DNA of 64,000 nucleotides, from assembly GCA_004794785.1 (NCBI GenBank), contig SJOL01006490.1:948847-1012846 (forward strand), given 5' to 3'. The translations under genes were made by a program, and so were the position numbers. The stretch is from Opisthorchis felineus (lineage: Eukaryota > Platyhelminthes > Trematoda > Opisthorchiida > Opisthorchiidae). This document shows, piece after piece, positions 50,603-63,205 of this stretch. Position 1 is the stretch's first letter. Each line of letters opens with the position of its first letter. The notes under the pieces are model-generated. The model was not told the origin of the DNA. It saw only the letters and a list, made by a program, of their open reading frames with translations, and did no database searches.

Positions 50603-53600
50603 GAAAAAAATCTGCCATAAAATTCAATGGGAGGTCTCCGGCGGTGCGAGTCTGCACAGTTTTCTTCAGAAGAAATGAATTTCGGTTCATCACCACATGC
50701 ATCTGCTCAGTGCAAGGAACCCAAAAAGATCGTCTCACTCTAGACCACACACCAAATCACATGCCACCTTTCGTTCAAAGTAGAGCACACTCTAAGTTCT
50801 TATCGGTATCCCTAATCTAATCTGCACTCAGGCGTTTCACTGTAGGGTGTCCAGTTCCTGTCTGATGGATACCTTATTGACAATTCAGCTCTTGTAGAGG
50901 AGTGGAATTTTGACATACCCAGTCACTGGCAAAATCTGGTATCTTATCACTTCTCACCTATTTAGCTTTACCCAGTATTTAAGGTTCCTTGACGCCGTTG
51001 TACGTAAAATACTTCCATATCGTTAGTTAACCGGATCTATTTGATAGGCCATTCGTGATAGCTAGGGGATGACTCACTGATAATTTGACAGACTGTGCAT
51101 ATTAATGCTATTCATCTTGAAACAATGTGCTAGGTTTGAACTCATGTTTCACTTTCAGTTTGAAATTACTTGTTCAGCATAGAATGCGGTTAATCCAATG
51201 TTAGTAAGTTGATCCCGATTTTTTTTGCGTTTATCTAGTAGCTAGGTCCATACAGTAACCACAATCTGAAATGATATATTCGGCCTGTCCCACCATACTA
51301 CTGATCCAATTTTTCCTTAAACCTGCTCATAAATCGGACTACTTTAGAGGTAAGTTTACGCGGATGATTGTGAAGTTCGTACGTCTGTGGTCCTTCATGA
51401 ATGGCAAATGTCGAAGAAGAAATCATACTAAATTTGACCGAGAACACACGCAAATGATGTTGCATATCGGGGTAACTTTGCAAGGCGGTATACAAACCTT
51501 TTGCCTACCAGTCATTGCTATCTCATCGAAGTGTAAAACAAAATGTGCATAAAAGTACAGTCACTTTGGTTGTCATCGTACAAAACTTCATCAGATGTTT
51601 TGCGGTGCCCGAGGAATGGAGAAAAATCCGAGGACTTCAAGAATATGATAGTTCAATTTGAAAAAGAAATCTGCATACAAGAGAGTGATTTCACCTGGGC
51701 CCCGAATTTCTGAACATGGAATCCGTTTTATAGAAAATGTCCCATTTAAGGGAATTTCCGTTCTAAGATCAGTTTCTGAAGACGATTTATGCTGTCAAGT
51801 GCTGAGTTGCCGTATTCTCTTGACACGAGGGATGTGGTTTGAGAATAAAATATGAGTTCTGATATACTTCTTTTTCGAAGAATGAGCGGAAAAGAAGGGG
51901 CCAGTACCAAGTCTCTCTCGACAACAACCACGAAGTAAAGGAGGCATTCTTATCTGAATTACTTTTGTTGATTTGCGTCAATGGATCCCAAAAAGTGGTG
52001 AGTTGCACGCATACCTGAGCTAGCTTATTTGCAATTCACAGTGCTTATCGAGCCCTCAAAAAACGTGGAACAAAGCGCTATTTCGCGTTTGTTTGTTGGG
52101 TTGAAGAGAACGTACGTTTAATTTTATGCATGCTGCCTTGGCCGAGTAGCTAGCACTGAGAACTAGTGGACTTGAAAGGAGCAAAATACCAAACAGAATT
52201 CTAGTTGTACTCACTTGATATGCTCAGCATCTGTTTTCCGGTCAAGTTACACAATATGGAGTTAGAAGGAGCACAGCAACTTTCCTTGTCATGGTCAGTG
52301 AATAACGATTCAGCCAGAAAATAAAAGCAGACCACCTGCTTAGCCTTGGGATATAAAAACCCTCAAAAAGGAACAGGAAGTGGGAAGAATGTTCGGTCAC
52401 CATCGGTAAATAAGAGGAAATTGAGAGTTTTAACATTTCAAAAGAACCAAAACCATTCATTCTATGTACCCGTACGTGCTCGATTTGTCTAGACTCTGAA
52501 CAAACTAATTGAGAGGATGAGACATTTGAAGCAAGGTAAAGGAAGCCTAGCAATGACTGGAGCACGAAAAGTACTTCGAGAATACTCTGGTGAGAGTGCT
52601 TTAGCCAGGTTTTTGAATCAGAAGCCAAAATGTGCTATAGGGAGAATCTTCCTCATGAGGAACGATTTCTGCTGGTTTCACTGAAGCTTACGGTAAGAAG
52701 GAATGACTATAGCATATGAATTGCATCTAATCAAGTCTCATTCTACCTCCTTGTACCAAAGAGCCGTAGTAAAAACAAACAGTTTAATTGTTGGCACGCT
52801 ATGTATCCGGTAGAACCCAAACCAAACTGTCATTTTAGGTCCAAACTCTGGTGACTTCACTTGAGACCGATTATAATGAGTTCTGTTTTTCCATCACCCA
52901 AAAGGATGTATTGTTACCATGAATCACTGTATTCTGCGATTTTTGTGTGGATTGCAGTGCTCGAAAGTTTGTGACATTGCGCAAAATAGCTGTAGTTTTG
53001 TTTCTCATTTTATTTTCTTCCAACGTAAAACTGGTGAGAATGATCACGTACAATCGTTAAAGTGTGGAAGTTAAGAACGAATGAGTAAATTCGTATTCGG
53101 AGGTGTTTAGAATTTCGAAAACACAAAGAACTTTGGCTTGCGTAGAATTTCGCAACCAAACGGGGGCACTAATGAGCGCGTTTTTAACGCATTTTGAGGA
53201 ACTTCCGTCTTACGTGCACAAAAATGAAAGTGGTTGATTCACCAATAACTGGTCGGTGTTAGACAAGGATCCACCACTGAGCACTGGGTGAACGGCTGAC
53301 TGGTCGGAGTTGACTAAAGTGCTATTTGCGAGCCACTCTACTGAGGTGAATGCCAGCAAACAAATCATAGTGCAAAGACGTGAAGTGAGCTCGCCTAAGA
53401 CTGATGACTGACTTCTACATATCGTCATTTTTCATCTCGAGCTGAGCTAATGGAATAAGTAAAGGAAATCGCGCAGTACATCCAAAGCCGAAAGATGAGT
53501 AAGAGCAGGGACATAATGCTAGGGAACCGGTGGGCAAACGCCTGGTTCCCATTTAAGCTGTCAAAGTAGTGTATAAACACAGCACGCTCTTCATACGCCA

Positions 53601-53750
53601 GTTGGATAGAAGTATCACTGGGGATGTTACTGAATATAGGTATTTCGGGTGTGCTGCTTGGTTGTTGATCGCCGGGCTTGCCAGTTGGATTGATAACGTT
53701 TCATCACCAATCGAGCTGACATTCTCTGAGGGTCACAACTGACAGGGACC
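50603..53750. other. Intergenic DNA, no gene supported
   Basis: Open frames at 50539-50820, 51271-51552, 51658-51855 and 52242-52628 have no recognisable domain. I could not link them by splice signals with any confidence. Confidence 0.4.
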
Positions 53751-53754
53751 CACT

Positions 53755-53860
53755 CAACCTTGCACTGACGATGTCATCTCGACTAGTGATGATGTGTTTG
53801 CAATCCAACTGCAAATCTTGGCAAACAGACCAGTGACAACAGCCGGTTCGATGGGCGGGC
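53755..53860 (+). repeat. Dispersed repeat, family E, second copy
   Basis: Aligned partner of 49195-49300. The preceding 53640-53755 contains GATAACGTTTCATCACCAATCGAG, which resembles the segment near 6240-6270, so the full repeat is probably longer than the aligned core. Confidence 0.5.
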
Positions 53861-54540
53861 TATAACTAAGCATTATTGAAACTGGCGTCACCGTTTAATC
53901 CGCATTTGCACTGCGGTAATATTTAGCGCCAGTTGCGTGTTTACGATGAAGTTATGTTCCGATCCCCAAAAGCTTAGCCACATGAGTGCTTCCGTTTCCG
54001 TTGAGTCTCAGCAGCTTGGCGTAGAATGGTCGGCTTGTAAATTGCGACACAAATTCTGGAATGCACAATGTGATTCAGTTCACGCTCACGTTAGTTGTAG
54101 AATCCCCTTGAATTTTCCCATCACACGTAGGAAACGAGTCCCTCATCTAGAAGCAGACGAGTTTTATGACTTATAGCTCATCACGCATTCCTACACAAAC
54201 AGACCTTTGTCCGATAAGGGTTGTAAATAAGAAAAAATAACTTCTGTAAATGACGTGGGGAGCGTTGCAAGTGATATTTCCGAGAACGTACATACCGACT
54301 ACCCCTTGAAGCAGAATGCCGTATCCCTTGGTGGTCGCAACAAACCCTAGCCGGACGATCGGCTGGACATGGGCTTCGACTAGCCTAGGTATGGACACTG
54401 AGTCTTTGCGGTACTGCAAAGTTTCTTGAGTGAAGGAGGCCAGCACTGCAGAGAATGCGTAGAAGAGGTTTCATCGAATCCGCCGATCCGGATGAAAGTG
54501 ACCAAATATGCATGATACAATCAAGTATAATTTTGGAACT
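53861..54540. other. Intergenic DNA, nothing recognised
   Basis: Short overlapping frames only (for example 53937-54176 and 54171-54446). None is supported. Confidence 0.4.
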
Positions 54541-54578
54541 TATATATATATATATATNTATATATATATATATATATA
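54541..54578. repeat. (TA)n microsatellite with one undetermined base
   Basis: An alternating TA tract with a single N at 54558, the only ambiguous base I noticed. It probably marks a consensus uncertainty or collapsed length rather than a true gap. Confidence 0.95.
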
Positions 54579-55780
54579 ACCAGCGTGGATAGCCGTTGGG
54601 AGGTCCTACTTTACCATATGCTATGTATTTTACCCGACCCAATCAAAACGTGAGTTTAGATTCATCATCAGTATTTGGGTTGTTTTAATACAATTATGCT
54701 TTAAAGTTCGATCAGGCTGATAATCCAGATGGAGTTCCCTCAAAGTTTTTCAAAGGACTCGGGAAATTATATTGTTGTGCCTTGACCGATGTGAGAACAG
54801 GAAAGTGTTTCAAAGACCCAGGGTCAGTCATAAAGAGTACTTGAATTGAGCACTATAAACGTAGAAACGTGAGCACTACCATTCGGATAGCGCAATATCT
54901 CAATCCGGCACAAGGGGCAGAAAATAAAGCAGAATTTTAATCGGATAGGGTTTTCACTGGGTTCTTGCTACTTTGCACTTGAGCAGCACCATGCATACCA
55001 TTGACCAAAATTTACGGTCTTCTTGGACCTGGATTCTGTGAGTAGTTTAGGTTTCCTGCACATGTTTGTTTTAAAAGGGACGCCACTGAAGTTTGTAAGC
55101 ATTTTACGCACTTTTATTCCCATACTTTTTGTAGAGTTAGCGCGTCTGTCTGTCTGTCTATCTACCCATCTATAACTTTACGACGTCAGTTTAGTCCACA
55201 GTCAAGATGTGACTGTTAATTCATACAGATTGGGCTTGAATAACTGTTATCTAATGACTGGTAATGATTAGTGTTCAACGCGTTCAACACTAATTTTCTC
55301 AAACAAAGCTAAAAACAGGCATGCTTTGTCTCATTTGACTGACGAAAGGTTTAGACAGCCAGCATTTAGATTGAGAATTATGTGTCTGACATTTCTCCGA
55401 AATTTCCTACGGCTTTTCAAAAGGTACATGCTGTTCTCTGCAAAACTTTAATTTTTGAGGCTTCTAATTTCCATTCCTATGAAATCCAGAAATGTGCGGA
55501 AATCACCCGCTCATATTCATCGGAGCAACTCGTTCCAAACGTTTAGTGGCAGATTGTAAAGGGGACAAACATCATTAGTTTTGGTATTCTTGTTCCTGTT
55601 GGTCGTCGGTTTATTTCTAGTGCTGTTGTGCTCTGAGTGCCATGCAATCGGCAGTGATGTGACAGTACACTTGTCTAAACCTGATACACCACTTAAGATT
55701 CCTGTGGAGGGCAGACACAACAAACTGAGGGTTTTGTGAGGGAGTGCTGTAGTTGACAGTCTTGAGTAAGAAACCCGAAA
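54579..55780. other. Intergenic DNA with a short GTCT repeat
   Basis: A brief (TCTG)n/(TCTA)n tract lies at about 55145-55165. No gene recognised; the minus-strand frame 55517-55801 ends inside the adjacent repeat. Confidence 0.45.
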
Positions 55781-55784
55781 GCCT

Positions 55785-56075
55785 GAAGAAACACTACTCA
55801 TAAGATTGATAAAAACGGTTCAACATCCCCGGGCCAGTTATGCCATTCTTGAAGCCAATTAGGAAGATGCGGTCCTTCGGTTTCCGTCAACTTTATGTTC
55901 CATTTGAACCTAAGTTGTATGAAATACGCCAAATACACCCTTTTGCACAGCAGTTTGTTTTTCACTGGTGACTCACCTGGATCTCCGCTGAATCGCTCGT
56001 TTATTATATTTTTTCAACTGAATCTGCTGCACAAAGACCGCCTAGTGTTTCGTTTAGTACGGCATTCGAGGTAAC
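55785..56075 (+). repeat. Family A repeat, divergent copy
   Basis: Starts ACACTACTCATAAGATTG and keeps the block order of 44937-45158, including TTTCCGTCAACTTTATGTTC and a degraded version of the hairpin-arm segment (GACTCACCTGGATCTC). It continues to CAACTGAATCTGCTGCA, giving a longer 3' part than the 44.9-kb copy. Confidence 0.65.
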
Positions 56076-56089
56076 GCAAGACATTTATA

Positions 56090-56260
56090 GGAAGGAAGCT
56101 ACTCAAGACGTTGCTGAAAACCTTCCGACAGTCCACGACCGGTTTCGCCGTGCTTAATGTTCATCAAGTAGGTGCGGTCCCCGAGTTTCATTCAACCTTA
56201 TGTTCTTTTTGAACACAGATGTACGGAATGTGCAAAGTACACTTATTTGTACACAATTTG
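56090..56260 (+). repeat. Family A repeat, second tandem copy
   Basis: Begins just after the preceding copy in the same orientation, with GCTACTCAAGACGTTGCTGAAAA, then CAGTCCACGACCGG, then CCCCGAGTTTC...CAACCTTATGTTC. The 3' part is lost. Two copies in tandem suggest insertion next to a pre-existing copy or a local duplication. Confidence 0.65.
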
Positions 56261-57626
56261 GCCAAACCCAAACACGTTGAAAATTGTGGACATTTCCACC
56301 CGTCCAAAAATTACGTCATTTTGGCAACGATCAGTTCAAGAGGTACAGATTAGAACGTCTAAGCTTGAGACAAGGCAGTAAGCGAATATCAATGCTTGGT
56401 ACTGACAGCAGAACTAGACGAGCATCCATAACAAACTCACAGACTGTGACGAAAAAAAGTTTAGAGCATGATCCAGGCTAAAGTTCTGGATCTTCTGTAG
56501 TGATATCTTCTTATGAAACATGAAATCCGTGTCAATTCGGTGGGCATTTATCATGGTATTTAAGTGTTGCTGTTCGTTTCCGGATAAAATATTGAATGTT
56601 TTTTCCTGCGTTCACACATTCTTATCAGAACGTCCTTCAAGAGTTGGCCAGTCCAGTTTCTATACTCTTCCTAAATTTAACACTACTGACTATTCAAGTC
56701 TATCAAACTCGTACATAACTATTTGGTCTCTGTAACGTGACTAACTAAACGTTCGCATGATGTGTGAATATTTAAATTTGAAATCTGCTATGGTTTTTTT
56801 ACCTACTGTCTGTTCCATTGTTCCTTGGTCAGAATAGCTCTTGACGTCTGAATTTTAGTGTTTGTGTGATTCATGGTTATGTGTACACGAAACAGCCAGT
56901 TTTAAAGTCACTGATAGCTTTTGTACTCACATATCTTAACGAACAAATAAACACCGCTTCACTAGGACTGGACGAAAGGTAGAAGTTATTTTTTTAGCCA
57001 CGCTATCTTTGCCCAGACAGCAAGCGTGTAATTAGCCAACAAATTCTAAAGTTCTGTAATTACTAGTTACTAGTAATCCGAAGGCGTATGATGTAGCTAA
57101 GCATATGAGTGCCCTGCCAACTGAGAGAAAGATTCCCTTAAATGATCAATCACAAATAAAAGATAAGCAGGCGCTTTAAGATTTGGAGCAGTCCAGGAGT
57201 AACAACAAATGATGAAGGAAATATCAAAATCCATTTCTTCTCCTGGTTAAGCTCCCAAGTGCAACTAAGAGCACCGTTTTTGAGTGCTCTGATAACATGA
57301 AAAATGGAATCAAGAAACAAATCTTATTACACACAACATGCTTATAAAGTGGCAGTACATACCCCTAATATACCGGTAAAACTAAGCAATTTTTTTTTGA
57401 AAAATGCGGCTGTTTTTGTCCTATTGTGACCGAAAGTTTTTGAACGTAATATCTTGGTCAAGTTGATAGTATTACTTGAGTTCAATTTTCGCTGTCTGGC
57501 TGCGATAGTTAACCGTGTCTCAAACGTTCCAGGCCCGATTTCAAATCAGTCTATGCTTCGGGTAATTTCCCATTTTACCAATTCAAAATAATCGTCACCA
57601 TTGGTTTTGGTAAGCATCATCCTATC
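56261..57626. other. Intergenic DNA, no gene recognised
   Basis: Only short frames. If the minus-strand gene proposed at 57627-59456 is real, its 3' untranslated region lies at the right end of this interval. Confidence 0.4.
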
Positions 57627-59456
57627 CTACTGAGCCATCTGGAATCGATGGGAGGATGAACTCATTCGTCTTCCCGTCTTACTGGTCGGCTCAACTTTAC
57701 CAGAAAAGTTCGCAAAAGATCTAGCAGCCGAGGACTGGTTATCTGAAACAAAGATGGGCTCAGTGGTACATAAGCCAACAAAGATGGTTTAAATTCAACT
57801 TTTTCAGCACTAAAGACGGTGTACTTTTGTTTGCAGCTTTGGGAAGTGTGTCTCTGAGTTTTTGTTACTTCTTCCGTAATACTGCCGCTGTTCTGAAGGG
57901 TCGGGTAAATGGTGACGCTGACTCGAGCAATTGCTGGACTGTATAACATCTCCAGAACTGAAATGCATTCCTGACCTAGGTTTATTGTTCACAAGACAAG
58001 CTGCTTTTTCTCCGATTTGTGAACTATAGGTGACAGAAAAACCGAATTTACTGAGCCAGGACGTGGCATAATTGATTGAGTCTATGGAATAGTCTGACAG
58101 ATCTTCACCTTTATAATGATGTCAGATTAACTGTTCGTTATGATGAGCCGCGGCCACTAGTGAGTTACATCTACGTCGCCGTCTAATCCTCTTCATCCTT
58201 TCCCGGTGACCGTGCACCTCAACGAACACTTTTTTTCTGATACTATTTAAGAGTAAAAGCAGAACAACAGTTTCCAGAAAACGGTTCGTTTTTGGTGAAA
58301 TTTATGTCCTGAAATGTGATGGTGACCTTGTTGGATAAAGGAAGCAAAGAAGATATCTTGTCAGTTTTAAGATGTCATTTCTGTGGCCTTTTTCTCTCGT
58401 TTAGTCTGCTTGTCTATAAGCCAACATTTATCCCTGGTTGGCCGCTGAAAATCATTCATCCTAATTAAGTCATACGTTGATACAGTGATATTATAAGTGG
58501 TCGACTTGATTGCCCCTAGAGTTGAGCATCTTTTACACTACAGGTGTGATCTTAGTTCGGACCTAAACGGAATATTCAAAAATTAATCAGACGCTGTGCG
58601 TTCATTTTGCCACAAGGGCTCAATAACTTGCACAGTAATTTGAATATTGGTAGATACCAAATAATTGTTTGCACTTCCTCGGAATTTTCTTACTGTAACC
58701 CAGGTACCAGAGAATAAAGCCCCCTTTGTAAATTATGCCTGAAGTGCCAATGGGTTAAAGCGCAAGCATTAGTAATTTGAATATGAGCCTTCTACGTGTG
58801 ACTGACGAAATTGTTGGAAGCCGGCCCAGCTAACCCTATAACCCGCATACCTCTGTCAGACATGACGGAATGGTCACACTTAGAAGCAACGCGGCTCGTG
58901 AATGGAGTGCAACTCGACGTTGTTCTTGTAATCTGGTCTGTGTTTAAGGTACTGGGGTGATTTGGGGAGTAAACACAAGGAAAGACAACCAAGACCGGCT
59001 AATCCTGTCAGAATCCATCAAGTATCCTGCTCAGGAACTTGGGCCGAGTGATCCATTCTTACGGATTTCTTGATCTATCGACCTTTCTCCTCTCGAGAGG
59101 ATGTCTAGTAAGGCATGACCTTGATTCTTTAGGAATCTAAAAGGTGTACATTAGCTTGGTTATCTAAATTCTAGCTTATACGGTGAACCTGTTGTTTTCA
59201 GTAACCTAACATTGTAAACAAGCTTCAGTTGGCTCATTTAAAGTGTGATTCCGTCCTTGCAGAATGTGCTGATGTCAGGTTAGCCAAAAAGATTCAACCG
59301 GCTCTTTGCGAACATGTTTGGTGCTGTTAGACAAAAACCAACAAAGTATCGACCAAGAATCAATTACGAAGGGTTACCTGATGAATTTGTCCGGTAATGA
59401 CGCTGGTTGATGGTGCAAAGAAGGAGATTCTTAGAGAACACTGGACGAAATACCAC
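57627..59456 (-). CDS. Possible 3' part of a serine-rich, basic protein gene
   Basis: I do not recognise this protein. Five minus-strand segments chain in consistent phase: 59378-59456, 59063-59126, 58851-58951, 57869-58093 and 57627-57742. They total 585 bases, 194 residues plus TAG. All introns are GT-AG. The best signals are the acceptor at 58952 (a long pyrimidine tract ending CCCCAG), the donor at 58850 (AGAG then GTATGC) and the acceptor at 57743 (TTTGTTTCAG). The translation is rich in Ser, Thr, Arg and Lys (for example TRTTSSCTPFTSRVASK and GRRMSSSSHRFQMAQ), like a disordered C-terminal tail. Further exons may lie upstream, for instance 60108-60142. The chain was chosen by hand among alternatives, so phase agreement may be partly chance. 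Confidence 0.32.
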
Positions 59457-62400
59457 CTAGTCAGCTGTGAACGCGTTTGGAATCTTCTCAAGAAGATCAG
59501 TTGGCAAAAACCAATAGTAATAAACAAGGATTCAAGTGAAATGTTACAACTTGACATGTTGTAGTTGTTTTTAGCTGGAAACAACAATTTATTTGATAGA
59601 GGATAGTACTTCACGTTACTTTAAACAACCAGTGAAAAAGAGCTAGCAGCGATGAAATTGACTTATCACACTTCAGCTATCCTGCCGTCATTGTCTGTGC
59701 AAAGTCCAAAGTACTTATTCACATGAAGACAGCGTGGCAACCTGTTGACAGGTTGGGGAGAATTTAAAACGAGGTGCAGATGACGTGACTGTGCTTGTTG
59801 AGGATCACGAGCAATTTTACTGTATGAGCTCGTATTAAATTTTTTTTCTAAAATTTCAAATGTGTCTTATTTCGGGCGAGTATTTGCTCCAACAAGAATC
59901 TGTATTAATAGTTAAATTTTATTATCACTAGAATGTGTTTATTGTCATAAAAAACTGGATTTTTGACTGAGCATTGATTGGTCTTGACGAGAATACAGTC
60001 AGAAATTAGCGATAACGTACACTACTTCAACGGGCTAATCACACCACCTGCTACTGGTTGCAAAGGTTGGATTTTACCAAGTACGCCGGGCCTATGTTTA
60101 CACTTACATATGGCTTTACAATATGTTCCGGAAACTGCACTTCTTAGCAGAACTGAGACCAACCAGGTAACTTGGAGACAAATTAGCGTTGGACCTGGCT
60201 GGGCGTGATCACTTAGGTCTAGCGATTGTTTTTTTTGTCAAACGGCTTAAATGCAATTCAAACCATACAAACATAAACGAAAGGAGTTGATCAGTAAGCA
60301 CACACTGCCTGCGGCGCTGTTGAAAGCATAGTTGTTTTACACAAGTTTCTTTTACGTCCTCCCTCCAAAAAATTTATTGAGTATATGCATCTGTTCATTG
60401 GATTACTCAGTTTCGTGCTTACAGCGTTTTCGCAACCAGTGTCAGTCCTTGGGTGTCTTGAAAGTTACTTCACGCGCCGCATCTGGAAGCAGTTTTATTC
60501 CTGCTTCCCTTAAAAAAGAACACACCTTATTCTTGGCAAAAATATCATCATAAAAACTGAGATAGGTAAGATTTTTTTCATTTTCATTTGTGTCATCTAC
60601 TTCTGTGTAATCAGGACACATACGATTATCACTGGCTGTTCACTCCTAGGCAAGCTTCTGCTTATTCGACGAAAATTGGTCACACCATTTCACAGGCCGC
60701 TAAATCCCTATTTACTTACCCACACTGATGCGAAACGTACCTTGAAATAATCGATACGGCAACCAACAAATGAGTTTGATGGATCTGAACTCAGCCATCA
60801 GTTTTGTTGGTAATTCAACTAGAAAAACTGGTACAAGTTGAAGTTACACTGTTGAATAGGCTTTCCCTCAAAGCGGGACTCCCGCATATAAGTTTTTTAG
60901 ATAACGCGACACACCTTGATTGGGCCTCTGTTCTGTGGCTGCCGATTGTGTTCAGTCCATTTCTAACTATGAGCCAAAAATATTTTACTTGAGCAGACCA
61001 GAATAATATTTTTCCATGTAAAACACGTCTGCTGCATTGAAAAGTATAGTACCATTTGTCGGAGTAGAAATAAAGACTTCCCATTGGAATCATCACGACA
61101 ACATTCGTCTAGGTGGATACCCACAAGATATGAACATGTGACAGCAGAGCAGATATAACGAAAAGTTGACGTTATGTCAAATCCTGCTGGCACAGCGGAT
61201 ATTTCTCAGAATGCTGTTTTTCGTTGTAATTTCTAAAAAAAAACACTATTTTTACTAGGTCTTTCTGCGGTTCTGAACCATTTTAGGCCACCTTGACAAG
61301 ATAAAAGTCAGGAGTGACCTCCACAAAAAGCAAGCAAAGAAGCAAGCTTGACTGACCTCAGGACACGTTTCGACTGTGAATTCTGTTTTATGGGGGACTC
61401 ATCTAGGAGGAGACCATTTGTCGTACGGTTCTTCTGCATAAACTTCTGAGAGGGCTTCATTAAATACCACACAGATTGGACGAAGGCATGAAAAAGGACG
61501 CTAAAAGAACGTTCCTACCCTCATTTGACTCAGTGGGCGAAATATTTATGCTAGAGTATGATTTTCTACGCTGACGACTTTGGCCAGGGCCCTGGATGCA
61601 CAACAATGAAACCATCAAGATTTCTGCAATTTTTGTTCGTATCATGCCAACAGACAAATACATATATAAAAAGTGAAATGAAGTCGATTTTGCTTCGAAC
61701 GGGACGGGTTATTTTTAGGAATTAATAAAGAACATCTCAAGTGAAATTTTTTATCACGTGATTAAATCGACAAATGTCGTACTAGAAACCCAAATCTATT
61801 TTAATACTGTTTCTGCCATTTTCGGCCTGTTATCTTAAAATCACCCGGTTTCTCGGATAGCTGAAGGACGTCTTTTAATTGTACAGGTGACCATCAATTC
61901 CGGGTATTCTCACTGTGGTTGAGATTAGGAATGTCGTGTGGTTACGATGGATCAAGTGACTTGCTACTTGTTTCTTTTTGGATTGGGTAACGTGGGGACT
62001 ACAATGGCCATTCTGAAACAGCATATAAGGACGTGTATTAAGAATGTTCACATGTTTGCCGTAGTATCCGACTCTCCATGCACGAATGGTGCATAATAGT
62101 TAGAATGTGAATCTTGTTACGCTCCCTGAAGCTGATGATCAGAGTGTTGCCTGACAATTCATTGAGCGTAAACTTACTGAGTCGTAGTACGGCCGGAGAG
62201 TCTGGTGCGGTCACGGTTCAACCATACTTTCCAAACATCATGCACTAACTCCCAGGATCACGTGGATTACTGACTTATCAAAAATGACAATCTGGTTATT
62301 TACCAGGGGTTATGCTGTCCTACTATATCAATCTCTGTCCAGTCCGTCTTTCTACAACAGTTTCCAAGCAGTATCTGTTTCCATATTGCGTCCTTTGATC

Positions 62401-62744
62401 TTCGTGCGTTGAACTTTATTTATGGGGAAGCCATTCGCATGCGACGCGAAATTCTGAGTTCTTCGAGATGCATGAGTCTTATTTTTGTGCTGCGAGAACA
62501 GCGGGGAAAAGTTATCAGTAAGCAACAAAGAACTTCTTGCTCCATACACTGAGTGTCATCGTTTGACACCAATGAAATGGTTGATAGTATGGAAGTTCGT
62601 CTCACGAATGAAGGTAATCTGCGTCAATCTACGAGAAGTATTGCACAAGTGTTTCAAACCTTTTGGAAATCGCAAACAGTGTACATCTTGTAAAACTCCA
62701 GGAAGATCCATTCTACCAGCCAACCACCAGCCAGGAAGCGGCTG
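59457..62744. other. Intergenic or intronic DNA, no gene supported
   Basis: Open frames 60332-60553 (plus) and 60815-61096 (minus) look protein-like in composition, but overlapping frames in the same DNA look equally so, and I cannot support them. If the gene at 57627-59456 is real, upstream exons would be expected here. Confidence 0.35.
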
Positions 62745-62845
62745 GCTTGAAACCCCCCTGGCGTCTAGTGGGATGCGCACCTCTGATTCGTCCCAGTAAG
62801 AATGATAAAGTTGCACAGTGCCTTTCGGTTATTCACGGCAGACTG
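62745..62845 (+). repeat. SINE family D, fragment
   Basis: GGGATGCGCACCTCTGATTC, then CCCAGTAAGAATGATAAAG, then TGCACAGTGCCTTTCGG correspond in order to the body at 63140-63205 and to the minus-strand copy at 48090-48300. The tRNA-like head is missing or too diverged to see. Confidence 0.5.
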
Positions 62846-63059
62846 GTTTCATTTATAGGACGAATTCTCAGTCGCATATAATCAAATCTCACAATACCGG
62901 GAAAAAGGCAAGTTGCTCAGAAGAAAAATTAATTTACACGACACGTGTACCTTCAATCTGAGAGGTCGTCGCACGAGTAGTTGCTCAACACGAAGTCACC
63001 TGATGTGGTTCCCGTGATTTAAGGACGAGTGGCACTATACCCTTTCTGAGTGTAAGTTA

Positions 63060-63205
63060 ATCACAATGCCGATCAGCCGCTCGTGGCCACTATTATCTGA
63101 GAGGTTGTGGATTAGAGAAACCCTGGAGATTGTTGAGATGCAGCCTGCTGATGATTCTCAGTAAGGATGAAACGCTGTACAATGCTTCTCGGCTTTTCTG
63201 TTTAG
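63060..63205 (+). repeat. SINE family D, second plus-strand copy
   Basis: A diverged head (GATCAGCCGCTCGTGGCC) is followed by the family body: GAGATGCAGCCTGCTGATGATTC, then CAGTAAGGATGAAACGCTGTAC. It lies about 300 bp from the fragment at 62745-62845 in the same orientation. Confidence 0.55.

Noticed and set aside
60332..60553. Possible terminal exon after an AG acceptor
   Set aside because: Two overlapping frames look equally protein-like, so the appearance carries little weight.
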